This document shows positions 48,549-61,588 of a stretch of DNA of 64,000 bases, piece by piece (position 1 is the first letter of the stretch; every line of letters begins with the position of its first letter). Position numbers and translations under genes: made by a program. Under the pieces are notes generated by a model. That model was given only the letters and a program-made list of their open reading frames with translations. It did no database searches and was not told where the DNA came from. The stretch comes from Chromobotia macracanthus (taxonomy: Eukaryota; Chordata; Actinopteri; Cypriniformes; Botiidae): assembly GCA_036877525.1 (NCBI GenBank), contig JAZGTH010000075.1, positions 1,541,501 through 1,605,500 on the forward strand, in the 5' to 3' direction.

Positions 48549-51500
48549 CTACAATAGAGAGAGGCAACAGAGAGCATTACAGGAAGAGACGCCAGCAACA
48601 GCGTAATCTGAGTTACTGAAACAGACATTTCAAGATGAGCAGGACATGAAGAGAAGTTTATAAAGTCAGGAGGCAAAGCATGTTTCTGCCATCTTTATTC
48701 TTTGTTTTAGAAAAACCACAGAATCATATAACATGTATCTGTCTGTGATGTATTAGTTAAAATACTGTTTATTAGTTAAATCTAATCTTCTAAATTGCAC
48801 CTTAAAAACAGAATCATCAGCAGGGTTGACAAAGTACAAATGCCCACAGTCTTAATCTGATCTCAGAGCGCTGGATTTCTGACCTTTTCATAAAACTCTG
48901 CTGCTTATAGTGGTCATGAACTGCTTAGTGAGTCAGTAAAGATCTGTAAAGATCTCTGGTGTTTCAGAGTATGTTTATCTGAAATAACAAACACTGGTAA
49001 CTGCACAGCAGTGTCAGTTCACAGCTGGCTCTGACAAAGAATACAGAAATTAGTGAATATATGTGTAGAGTTTGTAAACAGGATTTTTGTCTGTCCAAAA
49101 GGAATAAATACAAATTATGTCAAAGGGAAAAGTTCAGTTAATCTAGTTGGTACTAAGTGCCTCTTAAGGCAGTATTTTTCCAAGAACTGATGCTACTTAC
49201 CTGGGCTGTTTCTGAAAAGCAGTATAAGACAATAAGAATATTGTAGAACTGTTGAGACCAATGAACTCAACGATCAATGATGCTTTTGAGAAAAGCAGCC
49301 CTAGTAAACATATTCTCTTTAAATTAAAACACTGGGCTGCTGCAGTATCAACCCGGTTATATGTTGAAACTGTATTCAATCAGATTGGAATGACTAATTC
49401 TCAGTTTTGTGTGAATATGTGAAGAAACACTGGTGGGCTTCCCAGACTTAAGACACAATTTTTCTGTTTTGGCTTTCATCATATATTTTCATACCTGGTC
49501 ATTTTTTCAGAGTTGAGTAACTGAATGATTCAGGGTTTGCCTGAACGTCAGACACAACCTCACAACATCTGCCATTAAAGCTGCTGTAGTTATTAGAAGA
49601 CCATTTAAACTGCAGAGCAGGGTTCTGTTCAGCAGCAGGAGTCCAGTCATGTGTATACTGTACAGTCTACCCTTTCAGACATTTTCATTTATTAGCTGTG
49701 GATTTTTTTGGTCTAAAACCTCACATAAAAGCCCACACATCTGTGCTTCTTGTAAAAGAAGAAAAGCTATAAAAGTTTGTTCAAGGTAAAAATATTTAAC
49801 AACAGTAACACAGTAACTACAGAAAATGTGCAGATATGCTTCTTTAAACAACATCTGCTGATGTAGTTTGATAATGAGACTCTAAAGTTGATAAAGACTA
49901 TCTATCTCTAGTCATGTTCATATTCTAATATTACAAAGGTTGATATTCACAAAATGTGATTGTGTAGAACGACGCCACCTAATGACAATGTGTTTTATGA
50001 CTGTTGTGAAGAGTCCAAACTAAAGAAACATTATAGTGTCTGTTGAGAAAACCTCACTGTAGTAAGTAGTTCTGAGTGTCAGACGGCACATGTATTCATA
50101 CATAAGACTCAACCTTTAACAGCTACAATAAAGAATAACTGAAGATATTAATACTTTCATTTTGACACTGGATAGATACTATCAAATGTACAGATGTACA
50201 TCAAGCTGTTTTACTTTGTTAGGGTCATTTTGTTTTGAACCTTTTACTTTGTTAAAAGGTTCACAACAGATACCAGCATTTTAACAGTGTATCTATTGTT
50301 AAATCATTTAAACCTAACAAAACAGTGTTTTGCTTCAATGTGTTTTTTAATACATTTACTATTCTATCCATTTATATTTCTTAATATGTGCACTTTGCGG
50401 CCTTAAATTTGGTTGCACAAGCCATTTCAACTTACTCTTTGTAATCTTGACTGGTGTGGAGTTGAGGTAACTTATAAGAAATAGTTGGAAAATTGCTTAA
50501 CCTATTTTTTTCTAAGTTATACCAGTCAGGATTTAAAATATTAAGTTGAAATTACTTGTATAGTCAAGTTGATTAAACGTATAAATTTAGGGCAGCAGTT
50601 TTTTTTACAGTGTGACTTTAGTTTTAAAATATGCTTCTGGACCACAATACGTTGTGTTGTAAGTTGTAAAATATTTCAATTACTAAAAAAACCCAGCAGC
50701 ACTCTGTGGAATACAGGTAAAAAAATGCAGTATGTTATAAGAAACAATTCAGTGTGCCTAAACGCTCAAGAAAAATCTTTGTGGCTTGTACAGATGCTCA
50801 CTGGTAGCACAAGTGTTTTATGACTTGGAGAGCTGTTACAGGCTGCTTCAGTATTTAGTATCTTTGCTGCTGGCATGAATCATCTTGAAAAGAGACCATC
50901 TGATCACACAGAACTTTGATCACACTGAAGCACCAGCATATCTGAGACTGGATGCAGACCAGTCATTTCTGTCAGTCATATCAGTTTCTGTCACATCCTG
51001 TAGATATTTGCTGTCATTCTTTCAATATGAATCATTTACAGAACATGTCGCCTGTATAGTGAGCCCCTGAAGCAGGTCCTGAATCCACTGACCTCCAGTT
51101 CCTCTGAGTTAGTAGCCTAGATCCTAAACCATCTGGTTAACACCCAGCCAAGCTGATTGATAACCAGTGTGTGAGTGCTGAAGAGCTTTAAAAGTCATCC
51201 AGGCAGCTGTAGAAATTCGACAGGAACTGTTCCCACCTCAAATACACCTGCAGGTCCTGCATTCACCACTTCTGCTCACGTAACAGCCAAGTGCAACTTT
51301 AATGAAATGCAGTTTCTTGATATTGAAATAGTTCCTTACAGGAGCATATGCAGAAATGATCTACAGTTCTGCTAAACCAGGGATCCTTTGATTTGTGTAA
51401 TGTTACACTACAACAGGAAGTTGTGTCGGGACAGCAGCCCTGCTCATGTGCAGATGATCTGACCGACTGACAGTAGCTTTGATCTGAGAGTCATTTATGA

Positions 51501-54043
51501 GGAACAAGAACTACCCCCGAATGTCCTTCTGTAAATGTGCTCAGATATATTTATACTTTTACTGACTCATTTCAGACTCATTTTACTATTTAATGGTGGA
51601 TTGGTGCTTTATAAAGTGGTTTTAATAATACAATCATGTTGATAAAGGATAACATACTTTAATAGGATTAATACAGGATAATTTAGGATTAATACAAATA
51701 AAAAACATTTTGAGCAGGAAAATCGGTTTCAAAAATACTGAACCCTCAGTTCATCAAAAGTTGTTTACAGTAAGGCTCTAGCATATGAAAGCCTATGGAT
51801 CAAGACATCCTGGAGGATTTATTAACAGAAATGTGCTTGCATTTATTCTTTCAAATAGCAGTTGTGAAGCTGTGATTCTGAATTGTGCTGAGAAAGCATA
51901 ACATGCGATATGTAATATTGTTGCATCCTCAGTATGAAATACACATTGGATACTGTTCACTGTTTCACATATAGAAAATGTGAACTATTAAAAACAGGTT
52001 GCTGAGATGAAAACCTGCTGCTGTAACGGCATATACAGTCTAATCTTTCCATTTGTCTTTTTAACCAATCATTATATAAAGTACGAATCTTTGAAAAGTG
52101 CTTCAGTACTTTCATTTCAGAGTGAAACACTCTGAAATGAATGGTTTGTGTGACAGGTCAAATAAAAGAAAATGTCATCTTACCAAATCTCTGGTTCCTT
52201 CGAGGAAAGAGAGAGGATCCACAAAATTAGACACCTCAGCCAAAATAATTGCAGCAGAACCTGACAGTCAGAGGACTGTTGTCCAGCAGGTACGATCACC
52301 CTCTGGTGATGTTCTATCACAAAAAACTCAATCCACAGGATCAGAAGGTCGTCGCTGAGGCAGAGCAGGAGATAATGATCCATCACAATGACCTGCTCTC
52401 TGTTTGTTTCTGATGCTATTTCAAAAACAAGGTTTCATATCTGGATATATATGCGACTCTGAGAAGAGCCAACTGGCTGAACAATTAACACGATAATTTG
52501 AAACACCACAATGTGTTGCTTTGCCTGGTTAAAAAAAATTCAAACAGAATTTTACTAAATCTACCTAACAAAAAACGTTAAAGTGAATTTCCTGCTGACA
52601 TTAGGTCATTACCGTTCGCTGCTCAAATGTCAGTGGCTATATGTCTGGAGATTGGCCTGGATATTGTTATTGACTGTTAGTAGTCAGGACGTAAACGTGT
52701 TGAAAACGTCAGAGCCTCACACACTCACCTGCGTGAGTCCACCAGAGATTTTAATCCACTCCAAAAGCAGCAGCAGCAAATGAAACGGGCATCAGTGACT
52801 TCATGACAAATCATCTAATGACTCAGGTCTTGTTATTATTTAGAGTTCATCTGAACATTATAAACTGTCCCTTTGTGTTCCATGACGAATTCATCATTTC
52901 CAATTATGCACCAATTTTTTATCTGTCTGTTGCAACTGCAAAGTTGTTCCAAATGATCGACTCTCTGGCAATTATATAAATTACTCCACATACATCAGGC
53001 CACGGTGCTGATCAGGTAAATAAACTTGCAGTGTCATTTTCCCAAAAAACACATCTAACTGTCCACTGGAGATGGAAACCAGAGCCAGATACTTGGACTT
53101 GGAAGTTAGCAAAACTTCTTGTGATTCACTCTGAACCTCAGACAACTCATTCACTAATCAGTTAGAGTGGGTCATAACTGAACAACTCAGTAAAGTGCAA
53201 CAAGAGGCTTTTCAGCCTCTTTGGTTTCTCAATTCTCTAAAATAAGACAAAACAAGCATTAAAATGAGCTAAAACAACTCAAAATCATTATATTTCTTAG
53301 TGTTTGGTTATTTTTTATAAGAAATACAGATCTTTCTATTTATGCCAAGCTTTAAAATATTTAATCAGGTGAAATTGTGAGTGAGGAGGACGACAGAGGC
53401 ATTGAAATCAACAGAGTTGAGATCCACCGGTTCAGAGCACAAACAGAGCACAGATGTAGAATATAAATACAACAGAAGACATTTTAATGATGAAGGTCTT
53501 CATAGGTTCTACACTGAAGCGCCTGCAAGCTTGTAAACAGGTCAACACACACACAACACAACACACACAACACAACACACACAACACAACACACACAACA
53601 CAACACAACACAACACAACACAACACAACACAACACAACACAACACACACAACACAACACACACAACACAACACAACACACACAACACAACACACACACA
53701 ACACACACACAACACACACACACAACACAACACACACAACACAAACAACACAAACAACACGTTTTCTGATGCACCCTGAGAGGACTGTGACAGGAACAGC
53801 ACTTACAGTGAGATAACATTAGTTTATCTGTCCCCTCACCCGTTTTAGAAACATTAGCATTTCTGTAGTTTGGTATGGATATCATGAATGCCATGTACAG
53901 TTTGATAAGTGTTGTGTCAGGTTTTCCTATACTGTGAGGTCATTTCTGTCCCTGTTATGTAGGTCAAACAGCACAAACTCTGTTATGTTAATACTGTTGT
54001 TGTATCTGCTGTTACTTATACTGCTGTTACTCCTGTTACTTAC

Positions 54044-54082
<39 letters not shown>

Positions 54083-57000
54083 TACAACAAATTATAATTA
54101 CATCTTATGTTTAATATTTCTGGCTTACAGTTCTCTCTGTTGAAGTAGTTAGGCTAATATTATCTACAGATGACACTTAGCTGGTAGAGCAGCGAACCTC
54201 AAAATTTATTAAGGCTTATTAAAGCTCAGGAAAATTTCTTTGCAATGCAATAAATGTTAAGTTCAGAAGAAAGCTATTCAACCCAACTGCATGAAATAAC
54301 ATTCAAAGAAACACATTTCAGTTTTTATCAGATCAAGACGACAGCCCATGATTGATTCTTCTTGCACTTCCTAAACCCACCTGTTTATTTCCTGTTTTCC
54401 CAGCCAATGATCTTCAGGAGAAGCTGCCACTTTAATATTCGTCTTCAGCCTAAACCAGCCAGTGATGCACGAAAACTCTGGTTTCCTTTAAAGAGATTTC
54501 TAAACCCCTGTCTCTGGTTTTATGTTATTGTGCACACGTACGTGAGACAATACATACAGCACAGAACGGCAAAAAACTACAGCCATTGTTTCTTCTAGCT
54601 TTTGTTTTCACTTGTTTCATTTTGCCTCTCTAGCACCATCTTGGTTTAAAACATAAAATTGCAGGTTACTTGACGAGTTTTTTTTTAATGTCGATGAATA
54701 TTCTAAATAACTGCTGTAAGAACAAGTTACAAACACTGTACCATCTACAGTACGCGGATCATCATCTTTCTGTTCACTGACGTTACATAACCACGCAGGC
54801 GAATTAAACCAAACTCACATTTCCGACAAAATCAGACCCCGACAGCTCAAACTATAAATCATTATTGTAAGCTTACCATTGTGAATCAGGGTGTAAGGAG
54901 AGTGTTTTGAACACTGATCTGTTATGAGTTTGCTCAATAACTGGTATTTGTTCATTTTGAACTAAGAAGTTACAGACTGCAGCATTGAGAGGAAATAACT
55001 GCATATCAATATTTGTGGAGAAAGCTCCACAACAAAATGAGCTACACTGACTGAAAAAAACATGAAAGTTGTAATTCAGTAACTGTTCTAATGGCAGAGA
55101 AACATTTTACCAAGAGAGTGCGATTAATTGCCATTTTAGATTTACTGGACTAAAATTGACTGAAGTAGTCAACACATTATTTGTTGTTTGTGTTTGTCTT
55201 GTTTCAAACGTATGGCCTCTGTAGACTTACGCGTGATAACAGTTCCAGTCAATACAGGAAAGTGTTAAACCAGAAAAGTAACAGACTCACCAAAAACTCT
55301 TAAAGAGCAACATGGTCCATCTGACAGGACACAAGGAAGTGTGTGCAAATGATTACCCATCAAGAACTGACGCATGTGCATAGATCTGTGCAAAATCTGG
55401 TGTCATTACAGACACTGTCATTACTGAAACATGTAAAGAAAACTAGACAGTCATGACACTAACTTGGTTTTATTTTATGCTCTGTGGTTTTTCATTTGCC
55501 AGAAATGATGGCAACCAATAAACCCTCAATACAGAGAAACACTGTTTGCCTCCCACACATTCAAAGACACAGGGACACAGAAACAGAAGCTGAATGAGAC
55601 ACTGAACAGCCCAGAGGAGTTCTGGAGAAAACTCCTCACACTTTACCTGTGATACCGCTGGGAGCGCAGCTCCATCTGCCTGTCGTCCTTCAGGTCCTCC
55701 TGCAGCTGCCACACCTGGATTGGTCACAGCAACTTTCCACTCTGAGGACATAAGATCCAGTTCAAGTGATATTAGTCAATTAGTGATTACTGCTAATGAA
55801 CAGTACAATCCTTACAAACTAGCTTCAAAATTCAGAAATGTTTCATTTTTGATCTGTATCAAATAGCAAAATCAAATACATTTTTTAATATAACACTAAG
55901 ATTCTGTCAAAAAACTAAGCATAAAAATAGTTTTTTTATGTCCGTTTTCCTTGTCAAAACAAGAACCTTATAAACACACGTCTGCAAGAAAACAAAACTA
56001 CACATTGCAAAACATTGCTCAAACCCTTTCACAACACTTCCCATTAGCATGTTACCTCAGTGCCACATTTACATCAATTTCAGCACATCACACAAAACCA
56101 AAGGTGTACAAGACAAAAACACGATCAGCAAACACAAGATACAGTGACAAAACAGTGCTGAGTGTCTGTCAACTGTCCACTCCTATCACTGATTCTGTGT
56201 TAAGTTTTAAGTTATTCCATTAGAAGTTGCACATCTGAAGTAAATGAGGTGCACTTACCTGATTTGAGTGTGTTAGCATCTAGCATGCCTCCTTCGCGAA
56301 GACTCTGAATATTCTCCAGTTTCACTTTGTCCAGGGGAATATAAGTAACGCCCCGCTCCACATCCCAGAACTTCTTAAACTCTGCCTTGACGCCCTTATT
56401 CAACGCCCATGCGATCTGATCGACAACACAAAGTCAAACTACACATACGCGAAAATGAAAAACAACACTGCATCTTAAACTATGACCTGTCTTGTGACAG
56501 ACAGGTTCGGCTAAACTATGCTTAGATTTAGAAAATTAAAACACCATAAGGGTGTAAAATCAATCATCAAATTTGACCCTTTATCTTTGTTTCACTGCTG
56601 GCAGTTACTGTGTACTTTTAGACTTTTGTCTTTGTAGGGCAGTACTGGATGATTCCTGCAGCTATATTAAATATAACACGCTGCAGACAGTCAGCAAAGG
56701 CTTCTCTTAGTACCTTGATAGCTTTGTGGTTGACTTTAACAGCTCCTCTGCTGAGTTTGATTAGTGCTGTATTTGCGTCCTGTCTGTGCACCATCACAAT
56801 GTAGGCACAGCCTCTGGGGGGAATCATCTAATGAAAACCAACCACACGGTCAGAGTTAAAAAGAAACAGACGGACAACATACCTGCTTCAGTAAAACTGA
56901 ATGTGTGAATAACACTGTTAGTCTGGAGCTGAATGCACAGCAATGTTTTAAAGATTTTAATGATCCATTCGTACATTGATAGACTCGATCTGTCCGAACT

Positions 57001-60000
57001 CCTCCATCAGACTCATAATGTCCTGCTGTTGAGTCTTTTTGTCCAGCTGGCCGATCCATAAGGTAGTGCTGCACACTGAAACCACATCAGAACAGTGACA
57101 ATACAATCAGCTGAAAAGATATAAATAAAAAAAACTGGCTACTAGCTAGCAACATGTTTGGAAAAACCTAAATAACAACATGAGTCTGGAACTTGAAAAA
57201 CTTTAAAATGAGGAACAGTGTTGAGATGGTGTTCTCACCACTGAGACATTCCTTCCTGATGGGTGGAAGTCCTTTCTGTCTGCGCTCCCTCTCTTTCTCT
57301 CTCTCTCTCCTCTCCTCTGACCGTGCTCGCCGTTCTCTGGACCGGGACCTCGTGCGATAATACCTCGACCGGTGGGATCGCGAGCCGGAGCGCGATCTCC
57401 GCGAACGTGACGATGATCGTCTACGTGGAGACCTGGAAGACACAGATGGACAAAAATAAACTCATTATGAGTAAAAGTTTCATAATAAAACCCAAAGCTC
57501 AAACACAACCATCAGACACACCTGGATCTTCTGTGTCTTCTGTCTCTCCCATCATGCACTGGGTGATTGGCCTCAGCAGCTGAACTCTGAAATGACGAGG
57601 CAGACTCCTTTTAAAGTTTGTAGTTGTGAAAGTCACAGTAAGTGTACATAGTATGTCAAGAAAGATCAAGGAAAATTAGGTTCCACCTAAAATGATTCTT
57701 TTAAACCTCCACTGTTACACAGAGATGCTAATATCAGGTGTCGACGGTAAGTGCTTCTGTACCTGAGTCTCCTGGTTAGTGGGCGGCGCACTGTTCTGAT
57801 CGTGAAACAGTGCTGTTATCTCAGGTACCTGGTTCTGCACCATCACTGGGACCCCCTGAGGTGTCACCTGACCCTGAATCTGACTCTGTACACAAGACAC
57901 TTTTATTACAAACACGCCTCAGTCATGTTTTCATTTAGTTTTAAATGCATTCATTCTTTAACATTCTGCAGAAAAATGCACAGCAGTTACATGCAGTTGT
58001 TTACCTGGCCAGTTATTTGGTTTAGAAGATGAGCCTGCAGGGCCTGCTGCAATTCTAGAGGAAGATTTCTGAATAACAAGAGACATGAGCATCACTCAGG
58101 CAGCTAGAAACAAGATAAAACAACATGTAACAGTAAGAGGAACTTCTCCTACATGGTAGCAGCAGCAGTAGGGGCAGGTTCAGGCTGTTCCTCCACCGGT
58201 TCTGGATCATCGTCATAATCAAATCGATCCAGGAGAGTCTGAGAAGACATCAGAACAAAACTGAACATTATCTTATGAGAAACTACCTAAAAGACATTTT
58301 GACAAGGCAAAGAGATCAGTATTCTGTTTATGTGATCAGACCTGCCCACCTTATCTGATTGGATATTGTTTATTTAAAATCAATGGTGATCATCATAACC
58401 ATCAAAACCAGACTGTTTGAGCTGTGGTACCTTAGCTAGTGATGGCTTCTGTTCTGTGGGTGGGGCAGTGGACTGGGGAAGCCCCACCTCTCCACTCTGC
58501 TGCAGGGCCTGCAGTAGCTGCTGTAACTGAAATACACAAACACCTTCATTTACATGCAGTTTACAGGGTAAATTAAGAAAGAAACGAGTCATTATTATTC
58601 CCGTTTGTTAATTTAACTAAAATTGCTAAATGTTAATTTAAATAAAAACAGCTGCTTTCTCTCCATTTACTGAATACAGTCGTATTTGTATGAAACAAGT
58701 GTTGACTGTTACCTCTGGACCCTGCATGCCCTGGAGCAACTGGGCGACCGCAGCAAGGGCCACTTGGTTCTGAAGAGTGGGTGTGGCCACTGGGTTCTGA
58801 AGAGTGGGCGTGGCCACTGTTGCAGCAGCAGCCGGTGCCAGCTGTGGTACTGCCATTGGCATGGCTGGAGAGACTACAGACAAACATGGAGAGTCAAGTT
58901 AAAGAACAGAAATCATACTGCAGGAAACCACACCTCACAAATACAGGCTGTTAGTTTGAGTCCCATAAAGGCAGCAGACAACTTCCTATTAAAGACGCAG
59001 TAAGTGTTTACTGAGAAACACTGTTGAAAACTGAAATCAACACACAAACACACAACTGTGTGAATATTTGCTAGATGCTTGTTATGTACGATGGGTTCTG
59101 GCTACACACCTGTTGTCTGTGTTGCATAGCATGTTTGTTATTTTGAGGGGAGGGCTGAAGGGACGGATGTTTGTTTGGATGTTGATTTCAAATATTAACA
59201 GCGTTTTTAAGAAATCATTTACTGCACCTTTAAGAATCAAATAAAATCAACAACATACCAATATTGAACAGACACTGATTTTATGTGTCAACAAATAAAA
59301 ATCAGCATGATTGTTTCACTACCGCCCACTGCAGTTCCATTCTCTATGACAGGAAGCACTGGAGCTGTGGCCATATCCACCAGAGGCTGAATAATGTCCA
59401 TTCCAAACACCTCATTCTTCTGCCACAGACTCAACACACGCAATATCTTCCCCTACATTTAAACAAACAACATCCGTCTATAAATGGAAACATTTCATTG
59501 TGACTCTGATGAAGGTTCAGGATGTGGCATTCATACCTTGTCATCTACAGGGCACCCGTACAGGTTCTGGAACGTTGCTGTGAAGTTTTTCAGAAATCTT
59601 GGGCCAAACACATCTTTGTCTGCACCAAACTGGTGGCGAGACTGTCTGATAATCGAGTCGACCACATAAAGCCCAGCAACCTTTAGATCTGGTTTACACT
59701 GACAAACAAAAGAGGCACTTAACACCTTTAACAAGGATTAAGAAAATCATTACTGGACTGGACTAAAACAGCATCAGAAATGTTTGTTCGTACCCTCTTG
59801 ATGAACTTCTCCACAATCTGAACAACGTGCTTGTAAAGCTAGCAAAAAAAAATCAAATTCAATCACACCGACACAAAATTATTCTTCAAACACATTTACG
59901 ACAAAAGACATTTAAGTGCAACTAAACAACAATGAAAACAGAACATTTAGTCTACGTCATTTTGTTCAAAGCAAGTCTGTATAAATATGGTTTAATAATA

Positions 60001-60988
60001 ATATGGTTAAAATATGGTTTAAATAACTGTTATTAATTTAGTTATTTTCTGGAAAACACAAAGTCTGTCCTAACTTACCTTAATAGCTTTTATTCCTGCT
60101 TTAGTCACAGACATCATTTTGGCTCGAGATATGGGGGGTGCCATGTCCATCATGGACAACATCTACAGAGAAACAGCAGAAAGAAACGTGAACGGATTTA
60201 CCCTCCATAAGAAATCACAGAGTGATGAAGAACAAGTTTAAAAATAATACAGATCAAGCACAAATCAGGACTTACAGCCGCAGTTCAGCAACTTATAAGA
60301 AACTTGTACGTCAGACGCTTCAGTATCAAAATGAGTGGAATCACTCAGCTAGAAAATACAGTCAACTCATGAACCCATGAAGGACAGCAGATGAGTGCTC
60401 ATCATGACACTACACCACTCATCACCACTCATCACCACTCACTCATCACCACTCACTCATCACCACTCACTCATCACCACTCACTCATCACCACTCACTC
60501 ATCACCACTCATCACCACCACTCATCACCACTCACTCATCACCACTCACTCGTCTTTAAGTCATGTACCTCCACCAGTAGAGGGCGCCACTGCGTTTCTC
60601 TCCACAGTCTATATTGTCAGAATAAGGTGTAAGATCACTCAATAACATCACTTATCAAATGAATGTGCACTTTCTGTTTCGCTGCTATCAATGTGTTTTG
60701 TCCACTAATGTAAAAACGAAGTCGACATTTAACGCAATCCGGCTTGACAACCCGAGCAGGTGGAAGATCACGAAACAAACTTTATTCCCACTTATAACAC
60801 CTCCAAACAAAGCTCGCCCGCTGTATCTGAGCTCCTGTTTGACTTTGTGCGTTTAAAAACGCGAGTAAGCTCAGTAATAAACATAAACAGGACTGTTGTG
60901 GAGACGCAGCGCATAGCAATGCTAACACACACACAAAGCGCTCGACTCTCACCTCCCCGTTGAAGGCGTTCACCGCGTCCATGTCCAT
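47177..60988 (-). CDS. scaf4: scaf4, SR-related CTD-associated factor (complete gene)
   Basis: A complete gene for a nuclear protein that binds the phosphorylated RNA polymerase II C-terminal domain and, in mammals, prevents premature use of early poly(A) sites. Coding exons in transcript order: 60953-60988, 60079-60162, 59794-59838, 59537-59698, 59323-59452, 58713-58873, 58431-58526, 58153-58238, 58005-58068, 57763-57885, 57522-57586, 57239-57432, 56975-57075, 56714-56827, 56259-56415, 55647-55741, 48404-48548, 47779-47832, 47177-47667. Splice sites and phases agree throughout, and the sum is 2403 nt, or 800 residues. Order: CID (1-135), Q/A-rich spacer, Arg/Ser-Arg/Glu stretch (about 350-413), RRM (418-490), Pro/Gly-rich tail. 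Human SCAF4 is about 1150 residues, so the tail here is short. The start MDMDAVNAFNGE has two in-frame ATGs, and the second (60982) matches the mammalian start. The paralogue scaf8 is disfavoured by this N-terminus and by synteny. Confidence 0.93.
53546..53760. repeat. (CACAA)n/(CA)n microsatellite
   Basis: CAACA pentamers alternate with CACACA blocks over some 215 bp in the scaf4 intron. Overlapping Cys/Val open frames on the minus strand are read-through. Confidence 0.95.
54043..54080. repeat. (CA)n microsatellite
   Basis: About 18 CA units within the large scaf4 intron. Confidence 0.93.
56259..57432 (-). CDS. scaf4: scaf4 Arg-rich segment and RRM exons
   Basis: Exon 57239-57432 encodes an RS/RE-rich run (PRRRSSSRSRRSRSGSRSHR and onward) ending QKGLPPIRKECLS. 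Exons 56975-57075, 56714-56827 and 56259-56415 form the RRM: RNP2 is LWIGQL, RNP1 is RGCAYIVM, then SRGAVKVNHKAIKIAWALNK and the family-specific extension FWDVERGVTYIPLDKVKLEN. It should bind RNA and couple it to the polymerase-bound CID. Confidence 0.93.
58369..58374 (-). terminator. possible intronic poly(A) signal of scaf4
   Basis: If the donor at 58430 is not used, the frame reads on as VPQLKQSGFDGYDDHH and stops at 58380. An AATAAA follows within a few bases. This would yield a short CID-only isoform. The normal donor (AAG|GTACCA) is a weak match to consensus. Confidence 0.3.
59323..60988 (-). CDS. scaf4: scaf4 CTD-interacting domain exons
   Basis: The first five exons encode the CID, an eight-helix fold that reads phosphoserine on the polymerase II tail. 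Visible landmarks are PPISRAKMMSVTKAGIKAIK, LYKHVVQIVEKFIKRCKPDL, GLYVVDSIIRQSRHQFGADK, DVFGPRFLKNFTATFQNLY and GKILRVLSLWQKNEVF. All are close to mammalian SCAF4. No helix is lost. Confidence 0.94.
60411..60548. repeat. 14-bp tandem repeat (ATCACCACTCACTC)
   Basis: Eight or more units of a Ser/Thr-His-coding repeat in scaf4 intron 1. Some units are shortened to ATCACCACTC. No gene. Confidence 0.9.
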
Positions 60989-61588
60989 TAGCTTGAATAA
61001 CTTAATGTATGTTTAAATGTGTTGTCCCGGACCACAACACACATGTGTGAAGTGAATTATTGCGACCAGGCCGCATGAGACTCCTTCAACAACTTCCCTC
61101 AAACGTCCAGAGGCCGCGAGCGCAGAACCGCAGCGCCACCCGCTGGACCGGAAGTGAACTGCAGCGGGACACTGAAGCGCTCACTGACAATACAGCAGCA
61201 TTTTGAGGATTCATTCTTTAACATTAAATAGAAATTACATTTACTACACACATTTGTACATTTATCTGTCTTATCTGCATGTGCTCTGCATCCGTTTCTT
61301 CTCATATTTTAGGATGTTCTGAGTCTTTTTATACTGATCACGTGAATGTCTTGAATTTGTGTCCCTTTTCTGATGTGTTGTCCTCTTTTTCAGTGAGCAC
61401 CAGTTTTAAATTTTTTTTTTTTTTTTTTTTTTCATTGCTTTCATTTAAACATGCTTAACATTAACAAAGTTAATGATCGCCTCTTATTACGTGACATTTC
61501 TGTTCGTGTTCGTGGGACTTTTATTTTGAAACGTGATGTTCGTGTGAGTCCTCCGGTACTGATCAGAAACCGGTGATCGGCCGCGATC
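60989..61588. promoter_or_regulatory. bidirectional promoter, scaf4 / farsb
   Basis: Only 600 bp separate the divergent start codons. The half next to scaf4 is CpG-rich and has a perfect ETS-type site, ACCGGAAGTG at 61147-61156. ETS sites are common in TATA-less bidirectional promoters of housekeeping genes. A T run (61411-61432) sits in the middle. No TATA box is seen on either side. Confidence 0.65.
61411..61432. repeat. poly(T) tract in the bidirectional promoter
   Basis: About 22 T residues between the scaf4 and farsb start regions. Such runs often exclude nucleosomes. Confidence 0.9.

Larger units (their letters stand above)
48549..55646 (-). other. large scaf4 intron
   Basis: Seven kilobases without a convincing exon. 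It holds a CTGTACTGTACTG micro-run (48310, just outside) and the repeats at 53546 and 54045. An open frame at 52098-52358 (plus) lacks a known domain. Human SCAF4 carries several hundred more tail residues, so a missed fish exon in here cannot be ruled out. Confidence 0.45.

Noticed and set aside
53432..53894. Cys/Val-rich open frames up to 136 codons
   Set aside because: They come from the CACAA/CA microsatellite.
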